64,000 nt of DNA from NCBI GenBank assembly GCA_024663395.1, contig JANFAH010000034.1, positions 186,001 to 250,000 of the forward strand, given 5' to 3'. The DNA is from Pisolithus tinctorius (lineage: Eukaryota; Basidiomycota; Agaricomycetes; Boletales; Pisolithaceae). Of this stretch, positions 11,704 through 24,089 are shown in pieces. Numbering within the stretch: position 1 is the stretch's first letter; every line of letters begins with the position of its first letter. Below the pieces are notes generated by a model. That model was not told where the DNA came from and made no database searches. It was given only the letters and a program-made list of their open reading frames with translations. The translations under genes were made by a program, and so were the position numbers.

Positions 11704-11937
11704 ACGCACTTTATTTCTGAGTTGACGACGTCCTCCAGATCGCTTTGGGGTGCCATGGTGGTCAAAACGAGGTTCAGTCGGTGCGGTGCTAATGTTGATG
11801 CCGGCGGAATGGGCATACCAAAAAAGGCTGCCACCTGCCGCGTGTTACCCACAGTGCTCACCCGCCTTTCACTCCTACCAAGACGATCGGTGATGAGCAG
11901 ATTGCACTGTTACACCTCATAGACGTATTGCGACCCC
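11704..11937. promoter_or_regulatory. Shared divergent promoter of dodA and ATG15
   Basis: The two start codons are 234 bp apart on opposite strands, so both promoters fall here. No specific element is recognised. Confidence 0.5.
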
Positions 11938-13677
11938 ATGCTTACTCTACTTCCGACTACTCTCCGTCTTCTTGTCGGGTTTTTGTTGTGGACAAATGAC
12001 CTCCAGCACCCTCTGAAGCAGGGCTCGCCTCAATTGTCATTCCAGCTGCGGCATCAGCACGCAGTGACGAATTCCTCGCGAGTGATATTTAGCGATGTGC
12101 ACGACTCCGATCTCGTTGCGCACTCCTTGGTGTCAGCAGACCCGTATGTTTACACGCTACGTGCCTCTCGCTTAACTACCCACAAACCCTCATCGTTGCC
12201 TGCGTTCCACGACGCTCGTCTACGTTCTATACGCCACGCGCAGAGCGACGCGGCATTATGGGAGGGAGTGGAAGTAACTGGCCCTAATGTGACAGATCGG
12301 GAGACCCTACTCGCGCTAGCGAAGATGACCAACAATGCTTATCTGGCCGGTCGTGATTCCGGTTGGTACGACATCGCCGAATTCAATACTGTAAGTCCCC
12401 TCACCACCGTGTAACATTACCACACGCAAACCAATCCCTTTTGGGCAGTCCATCCCAGTTGGTTGGGAACCATCCGCTGACGGCCTTCGCGGCCACATCT
12501 TCGTTTCCACAGACAATACAACTGTCGTTATCTCAATCAAGGGTACTTCTGCCGGCTGGATTACTGGTGGTGGGGGTCCAACAGTACGGAAGGACAAATT
12601 AAATGATAATTTAATGTTCTCGTGTTGTTGTGCACGCGTGGGACCGACGTGGGGTACAGTCTGCGGTTGCTACAAGGGAACTGGTAAATGTAGTAACGCA
12701 TGCGTAGAAGCGTCGCTACTAGACGAGGATTTATTCTACTCGATTGGACTGGTAAGTTTGCATTTTATGAATGTCGTACGTTTGAATTTACTGTGCCCCG
12801 TGACTGCGATTGCGTGTAGAACTTGTACAATAACATTACTTACATGTATCCGCACGCTAATATCTGGGTAACTGGTGCGTTTGGCATTTTTTTTCCCCTG
12901 TTACTTCTCACCTACAACTGGCTGTTAACGTTCATCTTAGGTCATTCCTTGGGAGGCTCCGTCTCGTCATTAATAGGCGCGACATTCGGTGCACCTGTCG
13001 TAGCTTTTGAAGCTCCCGCCGAGAAGCTCGCAGCGACGCGATTGCACCTTCCATCTCCTGTTCGTACTCATCTTATGTCTACTACAGATGTTCTGAACAC
13101 TTGTGCAGCCTTCTACCCACCACATCACCCATGTCATACACACAGCCGATCCAATCGCCATGGGAACGTGTAACGGAGTTACATCTAGCTGTGCGTTGGC
13201 TGGTTATGCAATGGAGACTCGGTGGGTGTTTTATCTATTCTGTTCGGCTAGATTTCATGTTGCCTCTCGTCATACAAATCTTTCAGGTGTCATTTGGGCC
13301 AAGTGGTACTCTACGATGTTGTGTCTAAACTTGGATGGTCCGTAGATGTCAGGACACATTCCATCGTCAATGTTATCGAGCGCTTGCTGGCTCAGGAGTT
13401 TGAGTGGGACGATGAACCTTTGGAAGACGACGATGGCGCTGGAGGCAACGTCGAGGAAGGAGGGTTGCTACACAAGCTAAGGTGGGGTTGGTGGGACGGA
13501 AAGGGAGACAGCCACGACAAGGACAAAGACAAGGTGGTCAGACGACCGGTGCCAGAAGCCAAACCTGAAGTGGATTGCGTTGTGAGTTGTGCCTTTGTGG
13601 TACATTATGATTTGCTCACAAACCGGCTTGGACACTTCTAGGATTGCTTTCACTGGGAGTACGGCGAGTGGGACTAG
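11938..13677 (+). CDS. ATG15: Autophagic lipase ATG15 (lipase class 3)
   Basis: Vacuolar phospholipase that lyses autophagic bodies after delivery by the multivesicular body pathway. Seven exons keep frame: 11938-12390, 12449-12751, 12820-12874, 12941-13059, 13109-13221, 13287-13581, 13642-13677, total 457 aa. The N-terminal hydrophobic segment ([10 protein letters not shown]) fits the family's signal anchor. Then come [29 protein letters not shown], the Cys-rich MFSCCCARV with VCGCYKG, the GxSxG nucleophile elbow GHSLGGS rebuilt across intron 3, [12 protein letters not shown], and [14 protein letters not shown]. The tail is acidic and ends [11 protein letters not shown] after the last intron. 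All introns are 49-68 bp, GT-AG. Intact. Confidence 0.93.
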
Positions 13678-14322
13678 AGTAAACGAGCATGATAGACGAA
13701 TGTTCAGCATTGTCCGTCTACGTTGGTACATCTACGATGACTCTCGTGGCGCACATCTCAATGTCCATGACCAGAGAGGTTGATCTTACAGGACTCGTGC
13801 CATTAGGACCTCAGCTCTCTTACCATTTGCGACAGTTGCGCCCAACTAATTGACTTTTCATACATTCAAGGCTGCATCAGCTTCAGGAAGTTATGTAGCG
13901 TGGCCAAACACATGCAATGAGTCTGCCTAGATTGGCGTGATGTCCTTGGAACGTGTGGTACCCTCTTCGGTGTGAGGTTCGCCGACGTTTCTTGGGCAGT
14001 CTGACTTGATTCTTCCTCGGCGCTGCAGCGTCTTGCAGATGCTATTAATTGACGCGACGCAACGCGTGGATTGCCAGCTGGTGAGTAACGTACTTACCAC
14101 GCGTCGACGCGCTCATATGATTCAACTGCTCGATACATATCATAATTTAAAAACGAAGGACGACAGTACAAGAGAAAGAGAGAAAGGAGAGAATAAACAC
14201 ATTTCGGACATGCGCAGCTCTCGTGTGACGCATGTGGTGTGATAGACAATCACTGACGGTTGTAGTGACGTGGGATCGGAGGGAGTCCTCGGTAACCAAC
14301 AATTCGGGGTCAAAGCGAAGGT
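13678..14322. other. Intergenic; part of a duplicated flank
   Basis: No gene is recognised. From about 14,160 to 14,300 the sequence (AATAAACACATTTC, later CGGTAACCAAC) resembles 18,070-18,200 downstream of the second kinase copy, so the tandem kinase duplication includes some 3' flank. Confidence 0.5.
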
Positions 14323-16692
14323 TCAGGCCTTCAGGTGCTTTTTGTCTTGGATTTTGACTGGCCGATCTGATGCTTTCCGCTTGACCTTCGGCTCGAAAAG
14401 ACTGACGTCTTCAGAAGCCGAGGCTACGCAAATTCGGAAACCGCCAGCGAAGTAGGAATGCAGTTGACCAACCACCTTGTCATAATTTGGTGGAATGACT
14501 GCTTCACTTTCAGTGTAAGCATCCACAGGCCCTCCACGCATGAGTTCGAGGGTACGAGCCGCTTTTTTGAAAAGAAGTTAGAAGCATGTCATACTCGAGA
14601 CGCGTTGAAAGTGCAGCAAAGCGCTCTTGGAGATTTCCGGGAAACAGCGTACGAAACCATTTTATCTGATCCGGTGACCGATAACCATCCCGGTGGTCGA
14701 CATGGAAATAGAGCATCCACGCCTGAGTCCACCGGAGACTCCAAATCGTGCAGAGGGTTGTATGAAAATGACATTGGTGGTGCCTGGAAGACATTGCCAG
14801 GATTCTCGATGGAATCATCATATCTCGAATGAGGTAGAAAGATATATCTTTGCATCGTGACTTCATATGCCATGAAATCCAGCGTCATCTTCGAGTGAGA
14901 TGTCTCTGAATGTTTGTGGTTGGTGAATGACAAATTTACTCACTGTACGGATATCGTGTGTGGTGTCCGAGTGCATGTGTTTTGAATAGTCTAAATCTGC
15001 TATTTTGCCCTGATTCCCCACACGCAAGACATTTCCAGGGCTGACGTCACGGTGTACCCAGCCTATATCATGCATTAACTGTAACCCTGTAAATCGTATA
15101 TGAGCTGATCTGACCGAGATTTGCAGGACTACTCCGCAAACCTTCACGAGCATACTGGAGAGTACCATAACTGGCTGAGAGACTTCCTAACTCGTAGATA
15201 GTTTGCCCGACTTCTGCAAAGACCACACGGGAATGGGTGCAGTGTTGGATGCCAGGGGGAAGAGCCTCGACTCCATCCTCATCTAGAAGAATAGGGTATA
15301 ATCCAACGGATGTCCCGATTTTTCCCTTTAGTTCTTCGTCCACTCGAAGCTGATGCCAGTGGCTTTCTGGCAGGTGTGCTCCACGGAGAAGACTGATCGT
15401 AGTGTCTTTCATCCCAAGCCTGCCTATAACCACGTCCCCAGCTGCAACGACGGTGAGGAAATATTTCTCTGCTTCACCCTTTTTCTCTCCCATGGCGTTA
15501 AGTATCTGATCCCGGATTGTGTCTTCGCGGTCACGGTTACTGTCCCTCCATGAATCCTTCAACACGACTGGTTGGGGCTCGGTTACCTTGTGTCTGTACC
15601 TAGACAAGGGAATTGCTTCCCAGGTACGGGTCCCACGACCCATCAAGGCATCAGCACCGAAAGTCGAGATGGGCCGTATGGTCTGGTACACCAAAATCCC
15701 TCCCTCATCTGGCTGCACAGATATGTTGTATTGTACTTTGCCACCGACGACCACTCTCTGTGTGGTTGGATCCCATCCGAGTTCGTCGTCATCTGCAAAT
15801 GTGAGTGCGCAGAAGAAGTAGATGAGGTGTTCCGGCTCCTGTTGAGGGGTCAATAACGACCAGCAATGGATTTGATGACGTGGCCACTAACGGTCATGAT
15901 ATCGAATGGCATGCTCACGAGGGTGGCTGCCCTACAAGTGTACCAAAACCTCGTTTGGGTGTTCTCAATAGTAACACAAAACGCTAGTAGCACGGCGACA
16001 TGGATCGCTCCGCATAATATAATGGAGGCTCCACAGAACTTTCTTTTCGTCCTACCATACTAGATTAGCGGTAATCAAATGAAAATATACGCGTCACTCA
16101 CCTCTTCGCGTCCTGCATTTCCGTCGCTCTTTTTAAACTCAAATGACACTGCAATGTCCTCCCATGACTGAACACCAGGGGGCGTGCCGATGCTTTTTTT
16201 GTTCACCATCGCCAAAAATGCGTCTGGACGAGATGTGTTGGTCCGCTCAGAGACGGGAGATTTGGTAGGTAGGGAATGAAACGCAAGCCTGGGGCTCTGG
16301 CCAGTAGCTTTCTCTCCCTCGTTCACCACCGCAGTAAAGATTTTTGACAGTGGTTGGAAGGCTTCCTCTTCATGTTCAACCGACTGCTTTGGGTCCGTTT
16401 TGAACACAGCCCGCAGTCGCTGGAACCGACCTCCCCGCAGTGCCAAAGCCTTGATGTTGGAAATATTAATCTGTTCACGTAGGGGATGCAGGGTAGTAGA
16501 CTTGAAAGAATCCAGGGGTACAACAAGGATGCGTCCTAGATCTTTGAGGACAGCCTTCCTACCAGATGTGAGATTACCCATACGGTACGACGCCGTCGAA
16601 GTTTCGCGGCGCTGCAAAGGTGTCATTGCCTTTCTTTGGGATGGGCCAGGAGAAAAGGCCTTTTCTTTGCCTTTTCTTTTTCCTTCTGACAT
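14323..16692 (-). pseudogene. FunK1 fungal-type protein kinase, copy 1, frameshifted
   Basis: Kinase-like gene of the FunK1 family expanded in Agaricomycetes. Exons match copy 2 at 18,261-20,531 one for one: 16692-16102, 16051-15892, 15838-15142, 15086-14944, 14888-14323. Catalytic elements are preserved: the beta-3-like lysine in VVLKDSW, the loop VHRDVSPGNVL, and the metal-binding-like IADLDYSK. Compared with copy 2, exon 2 carries four extra bases (AGCG) after RRAT. The last exon lacks two bases after HDLES, and a run of six A instead of five shifts frame after SFQK. Three shifts make a full-length product unlikely. The C-terminus also differs from copy 2. One of the three is a homopolymer and could be a sequencing error; the others are not. 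Confidence 0.75.
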
Positions 16693-18260
16693 AGTTGAAT
16701 CGTGGTATGGTGAGCGACGCAGCAGGAAACCCCCCTGTTCAAAACAGGCCTGCCTGCATTGCTTGTTTTGGGATATGAATTAAACGAACGAGCAGCGGTC
16801 ACGTGATTCATTTCGTTTCATGTATCAAGGTTTCATCAATTTCATCCTTGGCATACAGTAAATGATATTGCAGGCTATTGATTCTGCTGGCTATCAGTGT
16901 TCTCGGTGCCTTTCCGTCATACGAGCCTTGTGGTACAACCACCACGCTACGTGGTTCCCGGTGGACGAGGCAATGGCAGTGAAACAGCGGAATCGCAAGC
17001 GATTTGTTGGCCGTCGCTTTCAGTACGGACGTTGAGCAGATCAGAGAGGATGCCTTCACGTTTTGCCTTCGATTCCTTTGGAGGTGAGGAGACCTTGCAC
17101 ATTTCATCGACAGATATATGATTATTGTTCCCAGCCCTCTGCTATACCAAGTTTATTTTCGGGGGAACCTTCGTTCGGTTCTTTGGGTCCCCAGAAGTAT
17201 CACCCTCGCAAGATCTTGCTAAGCGGACTGCGAACGACGGAGTACTGGAATATTCATTCATGTTTAGTAGCCCTTTGGTTCCGAGGAGGTAGCGCTACAA
17301 GAGTCACCCGCTACTCGATCGACATCAGGTATAGTTGCGCCTGACGGGTTATCCGACATCGCCAAAGTAATGAGGATCAGCCAGAGTACAGCGATGCCTC
17401 CGGAAATACTTTTAGTGGTTGTCCGGATCCTGACCTTATGATTGCCCAGCCCAGACGCTAAATTCACATCTTGAGGACACGCCCCACACATTTTACCGAG
17501 AATTCCCGGGTTGCTGAACTGTCGCTCCCTGAAACCCGGCTCTGGACACCTGAAGAGAAACCAACTCTTACTCTAATTCTTGCTGCCGGAACCCGGATGG
17601 CGTACCCGCCAGATACTCCACTTGACAGATCATATGAGATGTGTCCATCCAGCCCGGTAAGCCAATCGATAGATGAACTGCGTCTGAACCTAGATCTGGA
17701 CATGACAAATCGTCCGGTAAATGTGCCGAGCCAGTGTCGGCGGCTCCACTGAAACGTCATCTCCCTATGAAAGTATCATAGAGCCTATGCTACATAATTA
17801 CCTGCTCGTCTATATATCATCTAGACTGTCACTACCCGCATTTGCTCGGGCTGGTTCACCTCCATACATGGCAAACCATTCATGATGCATGATGTTCCCT
17901 GAGGCTGGGCTTTGCATAGACTGTTGCGCACCCTTTACATCGTGCGCCTCGCACCGCATATCCTGTGCCGCGCATTATATATTGCGTACCGCGCATACCT
18001 CTGTGTATCGCGCAATTGTCACGCGCGTTATTTTTGCCGGAACGGAGTGCCATATTTCCTGGTGTTGAATGCCTAACTGGAGAAAGGGAGAAGGGAGTGA
18101 ATAAACACATTTCACATACATATGTAGCATACTGTGTAAATGTACATCTATAAGAAGTTCTAGTGATGCAGGATCAGAAAGACGGTAACCAACCACTGGG
18201 AACTTCTCACCATCGGGCCTGCAAAATGCTCAGACCTTTCTGCACTTATTTTTTTGGGTG
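16693..18260. other. Spacer between kinase copies, no gene recognised
   Basis: Open frames at 16,808-17,107 (-) and 17,464-17,760 (both strands) have no recognisable family. A hydrophobic stretch (GGIAVLWLILITLAM) lies in the minus frame at 17,264-17,491. Around 17,930-18,030 there is an imperfect short repeat built on CGCGCAT/GTGCGAG-like units. A 17-bp string at 16,859-16,875 (AAATGATATTGCAGGCT) also occurs at 9,798-9,814; I cannot say whether this is more than chance. Confidence 0.35.
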
Positions 18261-20531
18261 TCAAGCATCAGGTGCCCTCGGACGAAAAATGGCGACGCCC
18301 TCAGAGACTGCTACACAAAATTGCAAACATTTTGAAATGTAGGAGTGGAGTTGGTCAGCTATCTTGCCAACTCCTTCATTATACTCCCATGGGGTAGATT
18401 CTTCACTGTCAGCATAAGCACTTATAAGCCCTCCACGCATCAGTTCAAGAGCATGAGCTGCTTTTTGAAAAGAGGCTGGAAGCATGACATACTCGATGCG
18501 AGTCGCAAGTGCAGCAAAACGTGCTGCACGACTCCTGGGGAAAAGCTTGTGAAACCATCTTGTCTGACCTGGTGATCGATGACCATCCTGGTGGTCGACA
18601 TGGAAATAGATCATCCACGCCTGAATCCACCAGAGAGACTCCAAATCGTGTAAAGGGTTGTATGAAAATGGCATTCGTTGGGACTGGGGGAGGTTGCGGG
18701 GATGCTGGAAGGAATCACCAAGTCGTGGAGAAGGCTCAAAGAGGTATCTTTGGTACGCAATCTCGCAGGCGGTAAACTCCAGCGCTCCCTTTTAGCACAT
18801 CTTTGAACGTGCACCGAAGGGAAATGGGAAATCTACTCACTCTATGGACGTCATGGGTCGCGTCGGACCCCAAGCGTTTAGCGAATTCGAGGCCAGTTAT
18901 CTTACCCGATTGCCCCGTCCGTAAGACGTTTTCGGGGTTAATGTCACAGTGAACCCATCGCACACTGTGCAACAACTCCAAGCCTGCGGATTGTGCATAA
19001 GCCAAGAACTTCAGTTCCAAGCGCGACTATACGAACCTTCACGGGCATTCTGTAGAGTCTCATACACGGCAGCGAAGCTTTGCAGCTCGCGTACAGGTTG
19101 GAAAACTTCATGGAAGACAAGACGAAAATGAGTCTTGTGTTGCACTTTCAAGCATTCGCTGGGATCGTCGCTATCAATAAATCCTGGTGGAAGTCCTACA
19201 CCGGTCGTCTGCAGCACCAATTGCGGTTCTTCACCAACAGGTAGCCTGCATAGAAGATTGACGGTGTCATCTATCTTTCCGTCCACAAACACGTCCGCTG
19301 CGTCACGGACAGTGAGAAAATATTTCCTAGCCTCGTCCGCTTTTTCCCCCAAGTCAGCAAATATTTGTTCCAGGATTTTATCTTCGCGGGCCTGGTCAGA
19401 CTCTCTCCAGGAATCTTTCAACACAATGCGTTCGTTGTTGTTCACCGATATTCCGTTTCTACCTTGGAGAGTAGCTTCGAAGATACGCGTCCCTTGACCT
19501 GTCAAGTCTCCAGCACCGAAATCAGAAATGACTCTCGTGGTCCGGTATACCGACGTTTCTCCGTCCTCTGATTGTACGGAAATGTCATACTGAATTTGAC
19601 ACCCGTCGCGCACCCTCTTTATGGTTGGATCCCATCCGAGCTCGTGATCCCTCGCGAATGCCAGGGAGCAGAAGAAGTAGATGAGGTGTTCCGGCTCCTA
19701 ATGGCATGTTAGGATGAGCGGCGAATGCCCCACAAATGTGACCGCTTACTGTCATGAAATTGAATGGCTCGCTCATGAAGGTGACTGCCCTGCAAGTGAA
19801 CCAAAACCTCATTTGTGTGTTATCGATGGTAACTCCAAACGTGGCACGCCGACAAGGATCGCCATGCATAATGTGATGAAGGGCAGAAATTACCTTCTCT
19901 TCATCCTACCATACTATGTCACAGACGATCGAACGAAGGTGGACCTTCCACTCACATCTTTGCAGTCGTCTGACACGCCGGCGTCCTGTTTCAACCCAAA
20001 TGAGACTGCAATGTCGTGCCATGAATCCACGCCAGCGTCTTCCTCAAGGCTCCTCTTGTCCGCCAGTAGCAAGTACGCGTCGGGAAAAGAAGTTTCGATT
20101 CGCTCGGGTCCACGGATTGTCTTAGGCCGTAATCCAAACCTGAGCTTTGCCTTGCCGGCGGTTTTCTCGGCCTCTTGTATCACTGCGCCAAAAATGTCTG
20201 AAAGGACTTTGAGAACCTCTTCTGCAGGATTACGCAAATCCTTCGGGTTTATATCGAACGAACTCCACCGTCCTAGGCGTCGAGACCAAACTCTGGTATG
20301 TCGCCGCAGTGCGATGTTGATGTTAACAATGTGAACTTGCTCACATAGGGGGGGCAGCGCGGCAGACTTAAAATGTTTCAGTGGTGCGACGCAAACACCA
20401 CCGTCTTCCGAATCGTACTCCTCCATCGAAGTTACTGAGCAAGTCAGTTGGGGTCGGGGTACTGTAGGTGCCAGACGTGGTTGGCTTCGCCTCGGTGATG
20501 TCAAATGACGTATTGGCAGAGGTTTCTCCAT
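18261..20531 (-). CDS. FunK1 family protein, copy 2, probable pseudokinase
   Basis: Frame-open paralogue of copy 1. Exons 20531-19956, 19905-19750, 19697-19037, 18983-18841 and 18788-18261 keep frame and give about 687 aa; introns are 50-53 bp. It retains the VLKDSW lysine, GVTIDNTQMRFWFTCRA, the domain-bridging EPEHLIYFFCSL and C-terminal MPFSYNPLHDLESLWW. The catalytic loop reads VHCDINPENVL (Arg of HRD replaced by Cys). The DFG-equivalent reads ITGLEFAK where copy 1 has IADLDYSK, so the metal-binding Asp is replaced by Gly and the next acidic residue by Glu. That predicts loss of normal catalysis, or a binding role. The first exon differs from copy 1 and its start is uncertain. Confidence 0.7.
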
Positions 20532-20729
20532 ATGAGGCTACGAGATTGCCTATTCGAGCCTTGGCACGACGGCACTTTCAAACAAAAAAAAAAGGACGTG
20601 CAATAGTGCCGGTCCGGGTTTGGAAGCCATAGTCTGGATATTTTGCCATAGTTATCTTCTAGCAATGTGATATGCCCTCTCTTATGGTCTGCGGTTTCTC
20701 TAGGCTTTCCAACGGACGTCGCGTCTAAC

Positions 20730-21459
20730 TTTAGTGCCCATATTCTCGAGAAAGCAAAAAAGTGGTGGAACCGGGATTCGAGTCGGATGGTGGTGTCAGC
20801 GATGCCATACCATCGGCGCTACCAAAAGAAAGCTCATACTCACGAAACAAAAATAGCGATATGCCCATTCCACCCAAGCTAGTGAAAACACCGGAAGCAT
20901 GAAACATTATCATTCCATCTGCGGAAATGTCCATGAGAGGGGTGGGAAGGACGCGGAAAGAATGCCTCACAGGGGAGACCATCCAGAATGTTCAAAAGGG
21001 CACCAAAAATGACTGCAGGAACAGAGGAAATGGCTATTTTTGCCACATCGCAAATATCGACGTCGATGACAAATGCGCGATGCAACCTGGAACCCAAACC
21101 CGTGAGAATAGTTTTCTTAGGAGACCTAGACTGGAGGGAGGATTGCGATGGGCGATGCCAGTGTGCCGAGGCAACAAGGGCGCCGTTCCAGATAGCGTAC
21201 GCGGTAGTGTTCCTTCTTTCTCTTGTATGGGGAAAATACCACTTTCCCGAGCAGCGATCTCGTCCCTCCCTCTATAGCGAGACTTGTCAGGGAGGGATCC
21301 GCCGCTTGCAAAAGACGACGATCGCGAGCGTTCGACAATCGTTGGCATACTTCCATCGCTAGGCGTTGTCAGTTTTCGAGTGAGTAGGAAAGATAGGCCC
21401 GATGGTGTGAACAAGGGAGGTCCAAATAATGTATCCTCATGTGAGGAGGTAGAGAGCAT
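20730..21459 (-). pseudogene. N-terminal remnant of a SulP-family (YGR125W-like) transporter
   Basis: Read on the minus strand, an N-terminal Ser-rich segment (VERSRSSSFASGGSLPDKSR) is followed, in shifting frames that could be exons, by VPAVIFGALLNILDG and then GMIMFHASGVFTSLGGMG. These match the start of the membrane domain of SulP-type anion transporters (the usual form is ILDGVSYG followed by a GVFAGLGGMG-like segment). Nothing matching the rest of the transporter (ten or more membrane segments, STAS domain) follows, so this is a 5' fragment. Assignment rests on short motif recall and needs a profile search. Confidence 0.45.
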
Positions 21460-21811
21460 CTTTTGTGATGTTCCCGTCTCTTGAGACGACTCCCCAGCAG
21501 GGGAAGGAGCAGGGAAATCTGAGGCAGGGGCAGAAGCAGTATCTAAGGACGCAATTTGCGGATGGGAGAGGTCAGAAGACGCTTCAAAGCACGGATATTA
21601 TTTCTGTATGGAAAGCCGGACAATCACGCTTCCGTACGGCCAAAATTAGGAATTTTTCAGGCAGCCAGACGGACGTGCAGCACGTATTTCGAAGTTGCAT
21701 TCGACAGGAGGACGTCAGCCACTCCGGTAATGCAGTCCAAAGGTCACACGGTCCGTTGGTCGTATTAGGTCATGCAATTCAAAAGTCACACGGTCCATCG
21801 TCCACCGAGAG

Positions 21812-22800
21812 TTGCTGGAGGGCGGCGCCGAGAAACGAAAGATCAAGACAGAATTATACCAGCTCGACGTCTACGGTTCACCTTTCTCGCGTCTTTCTTT
21901 ACAAAGTTCTAATGGTAGCGGCGTGCCAGGTGAAGGTTCATTTTACACGCCACGTGAAAATACTATGATTGGTTCACTCGTCATCGTTTTCCCCACTCCC
22001 CACGAAGGCGGTGAACTCGTCCTTCGCAAAAACGATCACGAGCGGGTGGTGGATTTCGCAAAATCGATGTCCGAATCCTCTCAGCAGCCATTCGTTGGCT
22101 ACGTTTCGTTTTTCTCTGATGTTGAGCACGAAGCTCGTGTGGTCACATCTTGTCATCGTGTCACCCTGACCTACAATTCGTACTTCATCAGAGAGACCGA
22201 TCCCCTTCCTCTTACCCTGTCCACATCATCACTGCACGACCAGACACTGGCAGAGGCCGTCTATAAGCTCATGACTAACAATCACGTGCTGCCTAGCGGG
22301 GGATATCTTGGCATTGGCCTCTGCCGCCAGAATCTGGTCACGGATTCCGGGTACAGATGTCACAGGTTTCCGCAATTATCTGAAAAGCCCAGATGCTGCA
22401 CTTGGCTGTGTTTTATCCGCTTTTGGCGTGTCCTGGAACGTCCGTGTGTTTTATCACTGTGTAGGTTCTAGAGTACCTGCACAAACGCATCGTTAGCCTC
22501 TCGAAATGGGGGAAGATGTCGGAGGACGCTGTTTAAACCATAATGCAATGGTCTGGCGCCCATGTAGTGGAGTACATGAATACTTTTGAAGACTCCAAGG
22601 CGTCTTATCATAACTCCGACGACTTACCCAAGCATCCCGTCGAGCTCACAGAGGTGACGAACCTCTCTGGTAGCCGTTCTAGCAAGTCTCTGTACGTTAC
22701 ACATGGCAACGAGCCAATGATTGGTACCCTGTATGTGAACCTGTATATCATTTTCGATCTTCCTGCCCCTGGAAGTCGCTCAATCCACAGACTCATTTAG
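21812..22800 (+). pseudogene. Broken 2OG-Fe(II) oxygenase-like gene
   Basis: Resembles the Agaricomycete family of 2-oxoglutarate/Fe(II)-dependent oxygenases: TELYQLDVYG, GSLVIVFPTPHEGGELVLR, GYVSFFSDVEHE (distal His) and HRVTLTYNSYF. In the family the segment before GSLV normally holds the HxD iron ligands. Here it reads GEGSFYTPRENTMIG with no such pair, so the metal site looks deleted. After GGYLGIGLCRQN the frame breaks; the continuation GFRNYLKSPDAALG is in another frame from about 22,308, and the C-terminal piece (KSLYVTHGNEPMIGTLY) lies at 22,543-22,800. Upstream of 21,812 no clear N-terminus is found. Non-functional in my reading. Confidence 0.6.
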
Positions 22801-23259
22801 TAGGACTTTCAGCACAGCAACTTTCATCGTTACCAATGCATCACCTCTCGAGACCAACGTGACTTGTGGTATATCACACAACCATCATATACCTGTCGTG
22901 AAGTAATCTGTAAGAACACAGCTACCACCAGTTGTGATTGCAGTGTGCCATTGAAGGGTCACCAATGCCACCACTGTTGATGGCAAGTGTATTATTCGGC
23001 GGGCTGGTGGGTCTGAGAACTTGGCCTCTGCGAGTCACAGGAGATTATGCTTAGAATTTGGGGTGAGCACCCTAAGTAGTCGTATAAACGACCAGTGGCA
23101 AGTACGTGGAGCGGCACGATGGGTTACTTACGATAAGCTATTCGCATCCTTACCCGGCTTCTGCGAGGCGTTTCTGCACTTAACCGACTCACCACGATAG
23201 CTCTGCCGTCAGATAGCATACGATGCTGAGGCTGACTATGCCATGATACATACATACGT
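22801..23259. other. Intergenic, no gene recognised
   Basis: No coding family, RNA or repeat recognised between the oxygenase remnant and the next minus-strand fragment. Confidence 0.35.
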
Positions 23260-23921
23260 CTACAAACGGCTGACTTGAAGTTCTGCTTCGCCACCAGGGA
23301 CCAGACACATCGACGACTGCAAATTAGCCATGCTTCCGAATTTCCTCGTCCTCGTGGGCTTGTAAGGCAGGGTCCTTGCACTCGTCACGGCGGAAGCCAT
23401 ATACGTCGTTCCCGGTTTTGACCATGCCATTGAATTTCGCATGTATCCCCCTGGGTGACTAAACAGACACGACCAGCATTCGCTCGAATGTATAGTGACT
23501 ATCGGGATAGGGATCACCAATTTCGGGTAAGGGAGTATGGGTTGGCGATGCAGATGGCCCGGCCAGATGCCACTGTCCACACCACTTTTACAATTTTTAC
23601 AATTCCAATACGCGAAAAATAGACTGGTCTCCATTGTGAGGTGTCGAGAAGGAGAAGAGACACGAACATGATCTGCCTGTGTATCGTTGCGCGGTTTATC
23701 CTCGGGTACCTTTAGAAATGAACCGTAAGCGAACACTGCACAGGCAATTTCTGCCATAAAATTCCTGCCCTTGTTCTCACCTCTGGCAGCAATTTAGAGT
23801 ACAGTGTGCACAATACATTGAACCTCAGCGCTGAATCTACAGTGTCCAAATTCTTTGTACTATAGCACGCCGTGATAACAATGCTCGTTGGTGCGGTGGA
23901 ACGCTGCCAGATGACAGGCAC
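23260..23921 (-). pseudogene. Unknown-family fragment, paralogue 1
   Basis: Minus-strand segment whose translated pieces VITACYSTKNLDTVDSAL and MAEIACAVFAYGSFLK ... DHVRVSSPSR recur, diverged, at 24,802-25,270. Differences between the copies fall largely at third codon positions (for example GCG/GCA, TAT/TAC, GAT/GAC), which argues that these frames were coding. The two pieces are separated by a short GTGAG...CAG stretch that could be a tiny intron. I do not recognise the family. No complete gene can be built. Confidence 0.4.
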
Positions 23922-24089
23922 CGAAGAATGCGCACCCAGTTCTCCCGGAGTGGCCAGGGTTGACGAGGGAGTACGGGAGGACGAGCGGACACAGTCATAT
24001 GATGCTTAGTCAGACGGGCGAGGACTTGGACATCCACATGTACAGCTAGATCATTGTCCTACTGTCTGCGTCGAGCTTAGCTCATCGCT

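Noticed and set aside
20745..20830. Possible tRNA: minus-strand CTCGAATCCCGGTTCCACC looks like a T-arm and acceptor end.
   Set aside because: No matching 5' acceptor strand, D-arm or anticodon arm at tRNA spacing; the T-stem does not pair well.
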